Positions 25,271 to 33,752 of a stretch of DNA of 64,000 nt are shown here, piece by piece; position 1 is the stretch's first letter, and each line of letters starts with the position of its first letter. The translations under genes were made by a program, and so were the position numbers. Origin of the DNA: Pseudactinotalea suaedae (lineage in GTDB: Bacteria > Actinomycetota > Actinomycetes > Actinomycetales > Beutenbergiaceae); assembly GCF_009733815.1 (NCBI RefSeq), contig NZ_WNXY01000009.1:62001-126000 (forward strand), read 5' to 3'. A model generated the notes under the pieces. That model did not search any database. It was not told the origin of the DNA and worked only from the letters and a program-made list of their open reading frames with translations.

Positions 25271-26455
25271 TCAGGGCCTCGGCGGCGGCGGCGTCCAGTC
25301 CATCACGGCATGGGCGCCGCGCGAGATGACGCTGCTCGGAGTGCGGCGCATCAGCGCGTTGCGCGCACCCTGCCAGAACGGCCCCAGGTGGGACCCGATG
25401 AGCGCAGAGGCCAGCGCTGCCCTGGCGATCGTGCGGCAGCGCGGCCGGCGGACCGCGTCGAACTCGGCGAGCGCACCGGCGAGCTCGCCACCGGAGGCGA
25501 CGGGCTCGGCCACGAGACGAGCGACGCAGACGCCGTCCTCGAGCGCCGTCGCCGCGCCCTGGCCCATTGTCGGCAGCATCGCGTGCGCGGCGTCACCGAC
25601 TGCGAGCACGCGGCCGAGGTGATACCGGCGCATGCCGCCGGGCAGGTGCACGACGTCATGGCGGAGCACCGCAGCCGGCGGCGTGGCGTCGATGATGTCG
25701 CGGACGGGCTCGGCCCAGCCCGCGAAGCGCTCGCGCGCGGCCGTGTGCTCGTCGAGCAGCCGGGACCCTTGCGGCATCGCGACGTAGCCGTACCAGTAGG
25801 TCAGCTCGGGACCGACCGGCATCGTGCCGAACTCCGCGTGCGGACCCCAGTACTGGGTGAGCACCGCGGGGTCGATCGCGACCGGGACCACGGCGCGCCA
25901 GCTGGAGTAGCCGGAGTACACGGGACGCTGCTGGGGCGCGAGTGCGGTGCGCACCGCGCTGTTGACGCCATCGGCCGCGATCACCAGGTCGGCGCGGTGG
26001 TCGGTGCCGCCGGCCGTGACGACGGCCTGCTCGCCGTCGGGTGACCCGGCGACCACATCGGTCACGGCCGCGCCGGTCTTCACGTGCACATCGTGCGCTC
26101 GGACCCGGTCGAGGAGCGCGTCGTGCAGCCGCGGCCGGTAGACACCGCGCATCGTCACGGCCTCCGCGTGCGCGGCCGATGCCTCGATCGGCATGATCGG
26201 CCCGCCCCGCAGGTCGAACGTGCCGCCCGCACGGGTGGAGACGCCGATCGAGGAGATCGCTTCGTCGTCGAGCCCCAAGCCGCGCAGCGAGGCGACGCCG
26301 TTGCGTGACAGCGCGACGCCCGCGCCGACCTCCCCGAGCTCGGCCGCCCGCTCCAGGACGGTGACCTGCCACCCGGCCTGCGCCAGCCCGAGCGCCGACG
26401 CCAGCCCGGCGATCCCCGCTCCGGCTACGACCGCCGTCGGTCCTGTCTGCACCAC
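25271..26455 (-). CDS. FAD-dependent monooxygenase (PHBH-fold aromatic hydroxylase type)
   Basis: This is a 394-residue class A flavoprotein monooxygenase. The dinucleotide motif AVVAGAGIAGLASALGLAQAG (about 9-29) and VLERA bind FAD. The conserved DG motif lies in LVIAADGVNSAVR, and GRVLAVGDAAHAMLPTMGQG is the second FAD/ribityl motif. Such enzymes hydroxylate aromatic or polyketide substrates with NAD(P)H and oxygen. The GTG start is followed by a second GTG codon. It is isolated, and its promoter would have to lie in or next to the 31-bp repeat array. The substrate is unknown. Confidence 0.9.
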   Translation of the reverse strand: MVQTGPTAVVAGAGIAGLASALGLAQAGWQVTVLERAAELGEVGAGVALSRNGVASLRGLGLDDEAISSIGVSTRAGGTFDLRGGPIMPIEASAAHAEAVTMRGVYRPRLHDALLDRVRAHDVHVKTGAAVTDVVAGSPDGEQAVVTAGGTDHRADLVIAADGVNSAVRTALAPQQRPVYSGYSSWRAVVPVAIDPAVLTQYWGPHAEFGTMPVGPELTYWYGYVAMPQGSRLLDEHTAARERFAGWAEPVRDIIDATPPAAVLRHDVVHLPGGMRRYHLGRVLAVGDAAHAMLPTMGQGAATALEDGVCVARLVAEPVASGGELAGALAEFDAVRRPRCRTIARAALASALIGSHLGPFWQGARNALMRRTPSSVISRGAHAVMDWTPPPPRP

Positions 26456-26483
26456 GCCACCATCCTTCCCCAGCCGACCCCCT

Positions 26484-27116
26484 GGGCGGTGAGATAGCGC
26501 CCACGAGGTGCGCCGGTCTGGGCGCTATCTCACCGCCACCTCCGTCAGGTGGGCGCTATCCCACCGCCACCCCCGCCAGGTGGGCGCTACGTCACCGCCA
26601 CCCCCGCCAGGTGGGCGCTCACTGCAGCCAACCCCGCCGAGTGGCCGCTATTCCACCGCGCCTCGCGCCTGCACGGGGCGGTGAGTTAGGGCCCACAAGG
26701 TGCGCCGTCGTGGGCGCTAACTCACCGCCACCCCCGCCGGGTGGGCGCTATCTCACCGCCACCCCCGCCAGATGGGCGCTACCTCACCGCCACCCCGGCG
26801 CGTGCACGGGGCGGTGGGATCGGGCCCACGCGGAACGCCGTCGTAGGCCCTAACTCACCGCCACCCCCGCCAGATGGGCCCTCACTCACCGCCACCTCCG
26901 CCAGGTGGGCCCAATCTCACCGCCACCCCCGCCAGGTGGGCGCTACGTCACCGCCACCCCGCGCGTGCACGGGGCGGTGGGATAGGGCCCACGCGGAACG
27001 CCGTCGTGGGCGCTAACTCACCGCCAACCCCGCCAGGTGGGCCCTAACTCACCGCCACCCCTGCAGATGGGCGCTAACCCACCGCTACCCCCGCCAGGGT
27101 GGGCGCTACCTCACCG
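26484..27116. repeat. Array of about sixteen 31-bp direct units in four blocks, each opened by an inverted copy
   Basis: The unit is close to TGGGCGCTAACTCACCGCC followed by ACCCCCGCCAGG. Direct units begin at 26519, 26550, 26581, 26612, 26642; 26711, 26742, 26773; 26844, 26875, 26906, 26937; and 27007, 27038, 27068, 27100, nearly all 31 bases apart. Each block is preceded by an inverted half-unit (GGCGGTGAGATAGCGCCCA type) at about 26485, 26677, 26810 and 26973, so every block can form a hairpin with its first direct unit. In blocks 2-4 the inverted copy follows GCGCxTGCACGGG. The array fills the space between two divergent genes. Its open frames read Pro/His-rich and are not genes. Confidence 0.92.
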
Positions 27117-27137
27117 GCGACCCGGGAGACTGGACCG

Positions 27138-27767
27138 GTGTCCACGGTCGAGATCGGTCTGACGGCGATCGGCGTCTTCGCGTTCGCGCTCTCGGGCGCG
27201 CTGATGGCGGTGCGCAAGGAGATGGACGTCGTCGGCATGTTCGTGCTGGCGGCCGTGACGGCCGTGGGCGGCGGGCTCACGCGCGACCTGCTCCTCGGGC
27301 TGCGGCCGGCGGCGTTGCAGAACCCGTGGTGGTGGCTGATCGTCGCGGTGGCCACCTTGATCGTGTTCTTCTTCAGCCGCGTGGTCGACCGGCTGCGTCG
27401 CGCGGTGCTGCTGTGCGACGCCGTCGGGCTCGGGCTGTTCTGCGCCACCTCGACGACGATCGCGCTGCAGGTGGGCCTCGGACAGCTCGAGGCGATCCTG
27501 GTCGGCACGGTCGGCGGCGTGGCGGGCGGTGTGCTGCGCGACGTGCTCGCGGGCGAGATCCCCTCGGTGCTGCGCCGCGACACCCAGCTGTACGTGGTCC
27601 CCGCCGTGCTGGGGTGCGCTCTGCTGGCGGTCGCCTCGACGACAGGGCTCGACGGCGGCCCGCTGATCGTCCTGGCCGGTGCCGCGATCGCGGTGGTCCG
27701 GATCCTCGCCCTGTGGCGCGGCTGGAAGGCTCCTGCACCACGGCCGGGCGGGCGTACCGTGAGGTGA
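27138..27767 (+). CDS. Trimeric intracellular cation channel (TRIC, UPF0126) family protein
   Basis: This is a 209-residue membrane protein with seven hydrophobic helices in two repeats. AIGVFAFALSGALMAVRKEMDVVGM and AVTAVGGGLTRDLLLG are the first repeat signature; GLGLFCATSTTIAL and GTVGGVAGGVLRDVLAGEIP the second. Prokaryotic TRIC proteins form K+-permeable trimers. The GTG is chosen at the usual family N terminus and lies just after the repeat array, without a ribosome site, so it is probably leaderless. Its stop overlaps the VOC gene start (TGATG). Confidence 0.9.
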   Translation: MSTVEIGLTAIGVFAFALSGALMAVRKEMDVVGMFVLAAVTAVGGGLTRDLLLGLRPAALQNPWWWLIVAVATLIVFFFSRVVDRLRRAVLLCDAVGLGLFCATSTTIALQVGLGQLEAILVGTVGGVAGGVLRDVLAGEIPSVLRRDTQLYVVPAVLGCALLAVASTTGLDGGPLIVLAGAAIAVVRILALWRGWKAPAPRPGGRTVR

Positions 27768-28165
27768 TGGCTGGTATCCGCGGTTTCACGTCCTGGGTCG
27801 GCGTCGTCCTCGGCAGCAGCGACCCGGTCGCGCTGGCGCGGTTCTACTCGGCGTTGCTCGGGTGGGAGCTCAAGACCTCCGATCCCACGTGGGTCACGAT
27901 GGTGATGCGCGACCCCGAGGGCCGCCCCACCACCAGCAACCTCGCGTTCCAGCTCGAGGAGACCCACGTCCGGCCGGTGTGGCCCGGCGAGCCGGGCACG
28001 CAGCAGATGCAGATGCACCTCGACATCGGCGTCCATGACCTGGAGCCGGCCGTCGAGGACGCGCTCGCGCTGGGCGCCCAGCTGGCCGAGTTCCAGCCGC
28101 AGGAGGACGTCCGGGTGCTCCTCGACCCCGACGGACACCCGTTCTGCCTGTACATCGACCGCTGA
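27767..28165 (+). CDS. VOC (glyoxalase/bleomycin-resistance) family protein
   Basis: This is a 132-residue single-domain vicinal-oxygen-chelate protein. It has two beta-alpha-beta-beta-beta modules: WVGVVLGSSDPVALARFYSALLGWE and MHLDIGVHDLEPAVEDALALGA, and it ends VLLDPDGHPFCLYID. One His in MHLDIG and a late acidic region are candidate metal ligands. Many proteins of this subgroup are uncharacterised enzymes or binding proteins. It is coupled to the TRIC gene by a one-base overlap. Confidence 0.85.
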   Translation: MAGIRGFTSWVGVVLGSSDPVALARFYSALLGWELKTSDPTWVTMVMRDPEGRPTTSNLAFQLEETHVRPVWPGEPGTQQMQMHLDIGVHDLEPAVEDALALGAQLAEFQPQEDVRVLLDPDGHPFCLYIDR

Positions 28166-28328
28166 TCCGGAGCGGTCCGGTCGGCGTCGAGCCGGCCGCC
28201 GCGTCGGGGCAGCCCGGCGGCTGAGACGCGGGCGACCGAAGCGTGGCGCCGATGTCCACATGGTGGACCTGCGGTGCACAATGGCGCGGGCGCGCCGCTG
28301 CGCGCGCGAACGTCGAGGAGAGGGTCGG

Positions 28329-29684
28329 ATGAGCCAGCGCGGGTTCGTGGAGCAATGGCAGCTGCGGGCAGCGTTCGCACGCAGCCTGTCGGACATGTAC
28401 GGCACCGAGGTCCCCGCGTACACGACCCTGCTGGAGGTCAGCCACGAGGTCAACGCCGATGTGATGGCCGCCGACGCGGACGCCGCGCAACGGCTGGGCA
28501 GCATCGACCGGGTCACCGCGGAGCGGCACGGCGCGATCCGGCTGGGCACCCCGGCGGAGATGCAGCAGGTGGCGCGGGTGTTCGGGGCGATCGGGATGCA
28601 CCCGGTCGGCTTCTACGACCTGCGCGAGGCCGCGACGTCGGCGGTGCCGGTCGTCTCCACCGCGTTCCGCCCCATCGAGGCGGAGGAGCTGGCGCGCAAC
28701 CCGTTCCGCGTCTTCACCTCGGTGATCACCTCCAGCGACCGGCGGTTCTTCTCCCCCGACCTGCAGCAGCGTCTGCAGAACTTCCTCGGACGGCGTGAGA
28801 TCTTTCCGCCCGAGCTGCTGGACCTGGCCGATCGCGCGGAGGCCGAGCGGGGCCTGCCGAGCGACGAGGCGCAGCGGTTCCTGGAGCTCGCGACCGCGGT
28901 GTTCGAGCTCTCGCCCGAGCCGGTCGACCGCGCCTGGTACGACGAGCTGGAGCAGGTGAGCGCGGTCGCCGCGGACATCGGCGGTGTCGGCTCCACGCAC
29001 ATCAACCACCTGACCCCGCGAGTGCTGGACATCGACGCTCTCTACGAGCGCATGCAGGCGCGCGGCATCACGATGATCGACGACATCCAGGGCCCGCCCC
29101 GCTGGGAGGGTCCGGACGTGCTGCTGCGGCAGACCTCGTTCCGGGCGCTGGCCGAGCCGCGCACCTTCCGGATGCCCGACGGCTCGATCACCCAGGACGC
29201 GCTGCGGGTCCGGTTCGGCGAGGTGGAGGCCCGCGGCATCGCGCTCACACGCGCCGGCCGCGACATCTACGACAACGCGATCGTGGAGGCCAAGCGTCTC
29301 GGCGCCGAGCGTGGCATCACCAGCGCCGAGGGTCGGCAGGAGGTGCTGCGTGAGCTCTGGCGCCGCGACTTCCCGAGCACCGAGGACGGCCTGGCCGAGC
29401 GCGGTCTGGCGTACTTCACCCACGGCGTCGACGGGGCCGGCAACCCCACCCGCACCCCGATCGTCTACGAGGACTTCCTGCCCGCGAGCGCAGCCGGGAT
29501 CTTCCAGTCCAACCTCACCTCCGACGGGTCCAAGGACACCACCCAGGAGGCCACCGCGCTCGACGCGGACTGGATGGCCGGTGCCCTGGGCCGCGACCTG
29601 CACGACCCCTTCGACCTGTACGCCGCGCAGGAGTCAGCCTCCCGCGCCGCCCTCGACCACCGAACCGCTAGGAGCTCCCCGTGA
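28329..29684 (+). CDS. hglS: 2-oxoadipate dioxygenase/decarboxylase (HglS/YdcJ, DUF1338)
   Basis: This 451-residue, iron-dependent VOC-superfamily enzyme converts 2-oxoadipate to D-2-hydroxyglutarate in lysine catabolism. Recognisable HglS features are LLEVSHEVNAD near the N terminus, FRVFTSVITSSDRRFFSPDL, the metal-site segment STHINHLTPRVLDID and the end YEDFLPASAAGIFQSNL. The metal-binding histidines of the family are consistent with those in the HEVN and THINH segments. GAGGAG precedes the ATG. Its stop overlaps the start of an ALDH7-type dehydrogenase (GTGA). The two thus act on adjacent parts of the aminoadipate route. Confidence 0.9.
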   Translation: MSQRGFVEQWQLRAAFARSLSDMYGTEVPAYTTLLEVSHEVNADVMAADADAAQRLGSIDRVTAERHGAIRLGTPAEMQQVARVFGAIGMHPVGFYDLREAATSAVPVVSTAFRPIEAEELARNPFRVFTSVITSSDRRFFSPDLQQRLQNFLGRREIFPPELLDLADRAEAERGLPSDEAQRFLELATAVFELSPEPVDRAWYDELEQVSAVAADIGGVGSTHINHLTPRVLDIDALYERMQARGITMIDDIQGPPRWEGPDVLLRQTSFRALAEPRTFRMPDGSITQDALRVRFGEVEARGIALTRAGRDIYDNAIVEAKRLGAERGITSAEGRQEVLRELWRRDFPSTEDGLAERGLAYFTHGVDGAGNPTRTPIVYEDFLPASAAGIFQSNLTSDGSKDTTQEATALDADWMAGALGRDLHDPFDLYAAQESASRAALDHRTARSSP

Positions 29685-31213
29685 CCCTCACCGCCGGAAC
29701 CGATCTGCGCGCCGCCGCGACCGAGGCGCTCGAGCGCCTCGGAGTCACCCTTCCTGTCATCGCCGACGGCGGAGTCACGTTCGAGGTCCTCTCGCCGTTG
29801 TCCGGAGAGCCGATCGCGACGCTCCCCCAGGCCGGTGCGGCCGAGGTGGACGCCGTCGTCGCGCGCGCCAAGACGGCCTTCACCACGTGGCGCACCGTCC
29901 CCGCCCCGGCGCGCGGCGCCGTCGTCAAGGCGTGGGGGGACCTGCTGCGCGAGCACAAGGACGACCTCGCCGGCTTCGTGACCCTCGAGGCCGGGAAGAT
30001 CACGGCGGAGGCGCGCGGCGAGGTCCAGGAGATGATCGACATCTGCGACTTCGCGGTCGGGCTCTCGCGCCAGCTGTACGGGCAGACGATGCCCTCCGAG
30101 CGCCCCGGTCACCGGTTGATGGAGACCTGGCACCCGCTCGGCGTCGTCGGCGTCATCTCGGCGTTCAACTTCCCCGCCGCGGTGTGGGCGTGGAACACCG
30201 CGATCGCCCTGGTGTGCGGCGACACCGTGGTGTGGAAGCCGTCGGAGATGGCGCCGCTGACCGCCCTGGCCAGCGCTGCCCTGCTCGACCGGGCCCTGGC
30301 CGAGGCGGGCGCGCCGCAGGGCGTCTCCGCCGTCGTGCTCGGTGCCCGCGAGGCCGGCGAGGCGCTGGTGGCCAACCGGGACGTCGCGCTGCTCTCGGCC
30401 ACCGGCTCCGAGCGCATGGGCGCCGAGGTCGGACCGGTCGTGGCAGCCCGGTTCGGGCGCTCGCTGCTGGAGCTCGGCGGCAACAACGCCGCGATCATCG
30501 CGCCCTCGGCGGACCTCGACCTCGCGGTGCGCGGGATCGTGTTCTCCGCGGTCGGGACCGCGGGCCAGCGGTGCACGTCGCTGCGCCGGCTGATCGTGCA
30601 CAGCTCGATCGTCGACGACGTCGTGGCTCGCCTGCAGCGCGCCTACGAGAAGCTCCCGATCGGCGACCCCCGCCACGAGAGCACCCTGGTGGGGCCGCTC
30701 ATCAACGCGGCGTCGCGGGATCGGATGATGGCCTCGTTGGAGCAGGCCCGAGCCGAGGGCGGCGAGGTCGTCGTCGGCGGTGAGCCGGTCGAGGTCGACG
30801 GCGCCCCCGGTGCCGCCTACGTCACGCCCGCGCTCGTCCGGATGCCGGCCCAGTCCGACGTCGTGCATCGCGAGACGTTCGCCCCGATCCTCTACGTCAT
30901 GAGCTACGACGACCTCGACGAGGCGATCGAGCTGCACAACACGGTCCCGCAGGGTCTGTCGAGCTCGATCTTCACGCTCGACCAGCGGGAGGCGGAGCGG
31001 TTCATGGCCGCCGACGGCTCCGACTGCGGCATCGTCAACGTCAACATCGGCACCTCCGGTGCTGAGATCGGTGGCGCGTTCGGTGGCGAGAAGACCACCG
31101 GCGGCGGCCGTGAGTCGGGGTCGGACGCGTGGCGCGCCTACATGCGCCGGGCGACCAACACGATCAACTACTCGACCGAGCTGCCGCTCGCGCAGGGCGT
31201 CGACTTCGGCTGA
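29681..31213 (+). CDS. Aldehyde dehydrogenase family 7 (2-aminoadipate semialdehyde / piperideine-6-carboxylate dehydrogenase)
   Basis: This 510-residue NAD-dependent dehydrogenase oxidises 2-aminoadipate 6-semialdehyde to 2-aminoadipate. Catalytic Cys298 is in GTAGQRCTS and Glu264 in LLELGGNN; the nucleotide-site motif is AFNFPAAVWAWNTA. The ending GTSGAEIGGAFGGEKTTGGG with WRAYMRRATNTINYS is diagnostic for ALDH7A1/AmaB-type enzymes. The GTG start overlaps the HglS stop and has AGGAG six bases upstream. No aminotransferase or lysine cyclodeaminase gene is in the window, so the first lysine step must be elsewhere. Confidence 0.93.
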   Translation: MTLTAGTDLRAAATEALERLGVTLPVIADGGVTFEVLSPLSGEPIATLPQAGAAEVDAVVARAKTAFTTWRTVPAPARGAVVKAWGDLLREHKDDLAGFVTLEAGKITAEARGEVQEMIDICDFAVGLSRQLYGQTMPSERPGHRLMETWHPLGVVGVISAFNFPAAVWAWNTAIALVCGDTVVWKPSEMAPLTALASAALLDRALAEAGAPQGVSAVVLGAREAGEALVANRDVALLSATGSERMGAEVGPVVAARFGRSLLELGGNNAAIIAPSADLDLAVRGIVFSAVGTAGQRCTSLRRLIVHSSIVDDVVARLQRAYEKLPIGDPRHESTLVGPLINAASRDRMMASLEQARAEGGEVVVGGEPVEVDGAPGAAYVTPALVRMPAQSDVVHRETFAPILYVMSYDDLDEAIELHNTVPQGLSSSIFTLDQREAERFMAADGSDCGIVNVNIGTSGAEIGGAFGGEKTTGGGRESGSDAWRAYMRRATNTINYSTELPLAQGVDFG

Positions 31214-31222
31214 CCGCCGGGC

Positions 31223-32041
31223 TCACCCTTCGCAGTCCGGCACCCCCGGCGCGGCTGCCACCACGGCGAGCCGCCAGTCGAGGTCGTCGAGCCCCGAACC
31301 GCCTGCCCAGGCGAGCACGGCCTCGACCTCGGCCGGGTCGTCGACGGACGTGCAGCCGTACCGGGGCATCTCGGAGATCGGTGTCGCGAGGGGCCAGTCG
31401 GTCACCTCCTCGTCGGCGATCGGGCCGTACGTGTGCACGAACAGCCGGTCGACCTCGACCTGCTCGGTGAGCTCGGTCGCGTCCTCCACGAGCGTCCACA
31501 GGTCGGCAAGGTCCTGCCGGGCGCGGGCCTGGGCGCCACCGATGCCGTGCCCCGGGTCGCTGCGGTCGAAGGCGTACAGGGAGATCGTCGTGCCGTCGAG
31601 GCGGAAGGACGTGCTGGCCTGGTCCGTGATCTGCGGCTCCCCGAAGTCGACGCCGGGGGCGAACAGCGGCTCGGCCTTCTCGATCACGACGTCCAGCTCG
31701 CAGTCCGAGAGCCAGCCAGCCACGAACCCGCCGGGCTGCTCACCGGTGAATCCCGGCGCCATCATCGGCAGGTGCAGGTAGCCCGCGGCGCCCTGTGCTC
31801 CGATGCCGTCGACGGCCGCGGTCGGGATGACCACGGCGCCGTCGGCGTAGACGACGGTCGGGGCGTAGGTCGCTTCGCCGAAGAACAGCAGCGGCTCGGC
31901 GTCACCGGGCTCGCCGGCCGTGCGGGTCTCGTCGGTGCAACGGGCGGTCGGTTCACCGCCGCCGCCGACCCCGCATGCTGCCGTCCCGCACAGCATCGCG
32001 GCACTGAGCGCGATGATCGGCCATACGTGTGCCTTGCCCAT
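31223..32041 (-). CDS. Putative secreted or lipid-anchored protein of unknown function
   Basis: This 272-residue protein has an N-terminal export signal (MGKAHVWPIIALSAAMLCG) followed by TAACG, a weak lipobox that would lipidate Cys24. The mature part has several cysteines (RCTDE, SDCELD, YGCTS, DCEG) that could form disulfides outside the membrane. I recognise no domain. The ATG was chosen for the signal peptide; GGGAG lies eight bases upstream. It is convergent with the ALDH7 gene and separate from the USP gene behind it. Confidence 0.7.
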   Translation of the reverse strand: MGKAHVWPIIALSAAMLCGTAACGVGGGGEPTARCTDETRTAGEPGDAEPLLFFGEATYAPTVVYADGAVVIPTAAVDGIGAQGAAGYLHLPMMAPGFTGEQPGGFVAGWLSDCELDVVIEKAEPLFAPGVDFGEPQITDQASTSFRLDGTTISLYAFDRSDPGHGIGGAQARARQDLADLWTLVEDATELTEQVEVDRLFVHTYGPIADEEVTDWPLATPISEMPRYGCTSVDDPAEVEAVLAWAGGSGLDDLDWRLAVVAAAPGVPDCEG

Positions 32042-32123
32042 GTCAGCTGCTCCCGTCGCGTTCCTGACGAGAGTGTGTCGCGCGGCTGCGCCGCGCGTCA
32101 CCGGTGGGCAGAAGTGCCCACGT

Positions 32124-32588
32124 TCAGGCCGAGTCGGCCGTGCGCTCCTCGGGCCGGATCACCAGCACCGGGCAGTGTGCGTGATGCACGCACGCCACAC
32201 TCACCGATCCGAGGAGCATGCCGCGGAAGCCTCCGAGGCCGCGGCTGCCCACGATCATCATCGAAGCGGTCTCGCTCTGCTCGATGAGGGTGGGTGCAGC
32301 AGGACCGTAGACGAGCGCGGCCTCAAGATCGACGGGCGGCTCACCGTCGAAGGCTACGGCGAGCGCGCGGTCGAGGATCTCCTGCGCGACCTCCTGCGGC
32401 CCCGTCACGTCGATCGGGACATAGCCACCGAACCCTGGGTCCACGACCCAGGTCGTGACCGCGCGGATCGGGAGGTTCAGCGCGGCTCCGAGGCGGCCGG
32501 CTGTTCGCAGGGCCTCGACCGACGTCGACGATCCGTCGACGCCCACGAGGATCGGGCGGGTGTCGCGGGTGATTGTTGCCGTGCTCAT
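32124..32588 (-). CDS. Universal stress protein (UspA family)
   Basis: This is a 154-residue single USP domain. The first strand ILVGVDGSSTSVEALRTAGRLG and the ATP-binding loop VGSRGLGGFRGMLLGSVS (G-x2-G-x9-G-S form) are present, so it should be an ATP-binding member. The closing strand is CPVLVIRPEE. It stands alone, divergent from the DUF2183 gene. USPs accumulate during dormancy, hypoxia or other stress in actinobacteria. Confidence 0.92.
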   Translation of the reverse strand: MSTATITRDTRPILVGVDGSSTSVEALRTAGRLGAALNLPIRAVTTWVVDPGFGGYVPIDVTGPQEVAQEILDRALAVAFDGEPPVDLEAALVYGPAAPTLIEQSETASMMIVGSRGLGGFRGMLLGSVSVACVHHAHCPVLVIRPEERTADSA

Positions 32589-32690
32589 ACCCCCATGGTT
32601 CCGCGTCAGGACGCCGAAGATCTGGGACCAAGGTCATCGGTGCCGGTCGGGGGACCCGGTGCGTCGCAGCACCTCGATACGCTGGCCGAC

Positions 32691-33752
32691 ATGGCTGGAA
32701 CACATGTCGCTGCCCGCTGGGAGGACTCGTTCCACCGTCGGCTCACCCCGTTCCTCCGGTCGAGAGGGTGGCGCCCCCGCACCATCCCGTACATCGGGTA
32801 CGGCGGCGAGGGGTTCCTGCGGGTGCTCGGCCGGGTGGTGCTGGGACGTCACATCGAGGCCGAGTCGCACGCCGACTCCGCGGCGACGCCCGAGGAGCTC
32901 GCGGAAGCGGTCTTCACCCAGCGCGGCTGGCGGTCCTACGTGACGGCCCCGGTCGGGTACCTGCCGGTGACGATCCACGTCGGCGACGTCGAGTACCGCA
33001 CCAAGACCGACCGGTCCGGCTACATCGACGTCGAGATCCGTGACCACGGCCTGGAGCCCGGGTGGCACGACGTCACGATCGCCGCCCGCGCCGCCCGGCC
33101 CGAGATCGCGCGCGTGAACGTCGTCGCCGCAGACGCCGAGGTGGGGCTGGTCAGCGACATCGACGACACCGTGATGGTGACGCTGGTACCGAGGCCGTTC
33201 ATCGCCGTCTGGAACACGTTCGTCCGGCACGGCAGCGCCCGCAGCGTGGTGCCCGGCATGGCGGCGATGTACGACGAGGTCATCGCCCGCCACCCCGGCG
33301 CGCCCACGTTCTACCTCTCGACCGGCGCATGGAACATCCTCCCGACGCTCGTGCAGGTGCTGCGGTCCGGCGGCTACCCGGCCGGTGCGTTGCTGATGAC
33401 CGACTGGGGTCCCACCAACACCGGGTGGTTCCGCTCCGGGCAGGAGCACAAGCGGTCGATGCTGCGCAGGCTCCGGGCCGAGTTCCCGCACATCCGGTGG
33501 GTGCTCGTGGGCGACGACGGGCAGCACGACCCGATGATCTACCGCGAGTTCGCCACCGAGCACCCCGACCGCGTCGCCGCGATCGCGATCCGGCAGCTGA
33601 CCCCCGGTGAGCAGGTCCTCGCGCACGGAACGCCCATCGCGACGATGGACACGCTGTGGACACCGATGAGTGCGTCGATCCCCGAGGTCTCCGGCGCCGA
33701 TGGGCGTGAGCTCGCCCCGCAGCTGCGCCGAGCGCTGGAGGAGAACGGCTAG
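32691..33752 (+). CDS. App1-like phosphatidate phosphatase domain protein (DUF2183)
   Basis: This is a 353-residue HAD-like phosphatase. The N-terminal part (about 1-145) is the usual beta-rich leader of bacterial DUF2183 proteins. The catalytic motif DIDDT (Asp156, Asp158) lies in EVGLVSDIDDTVMV, followed by the second HAD motif FYLSTGAWN and a late VLVGDDGQHDP with acidic metal ligands. Yeast App1 hydrolyses phosphatidate; the bacterial substrate is unproven. A TACGCT -10 box seven bases before the ATG suggests a leaderless transcript. Its end overlaps the convergent PIG-L gene by four bases. Confidence 0.87.
   Translation: MAGTHVAARWEDSFHRRLTPFLRSRGWRPRTIPYIGYGGEGFLRVLGRVVLGRHIEAESHADSAATPEELAEAVFTQRGWRSYVTAPVGYLPVTIHVGDVEYRTKTDRSGYIDVEIRDHGLEPGWHDVTIAARAARPEIARVNVVAADAEVGLVSDIDDTVMVTLVPRPFIAVWNTFVRHGSARSVVPGMAAMYDEVIARHPGAPTFYLSTGAWNILPTLVQVLRSGGYPAGALLMTDWGPTNTGWFRSGQEHKRSMLRRLRAEFPHIRWVLVGDDGQHDPMIYREFATEHPDRVAAIAIRQLTPGEQVLAHGTPIATMDTLWTPMSASIPEVSGADGRELAPQLRRALEENG

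Noticed and set aside
26484-27116. Possible CRISPR array or Pro/His-rich coding region in the 31-bp repeats
   Set aside because: Units are contiguous without unique spacers, and reading frames across them are products of the repeat with no ribosome site or domain.
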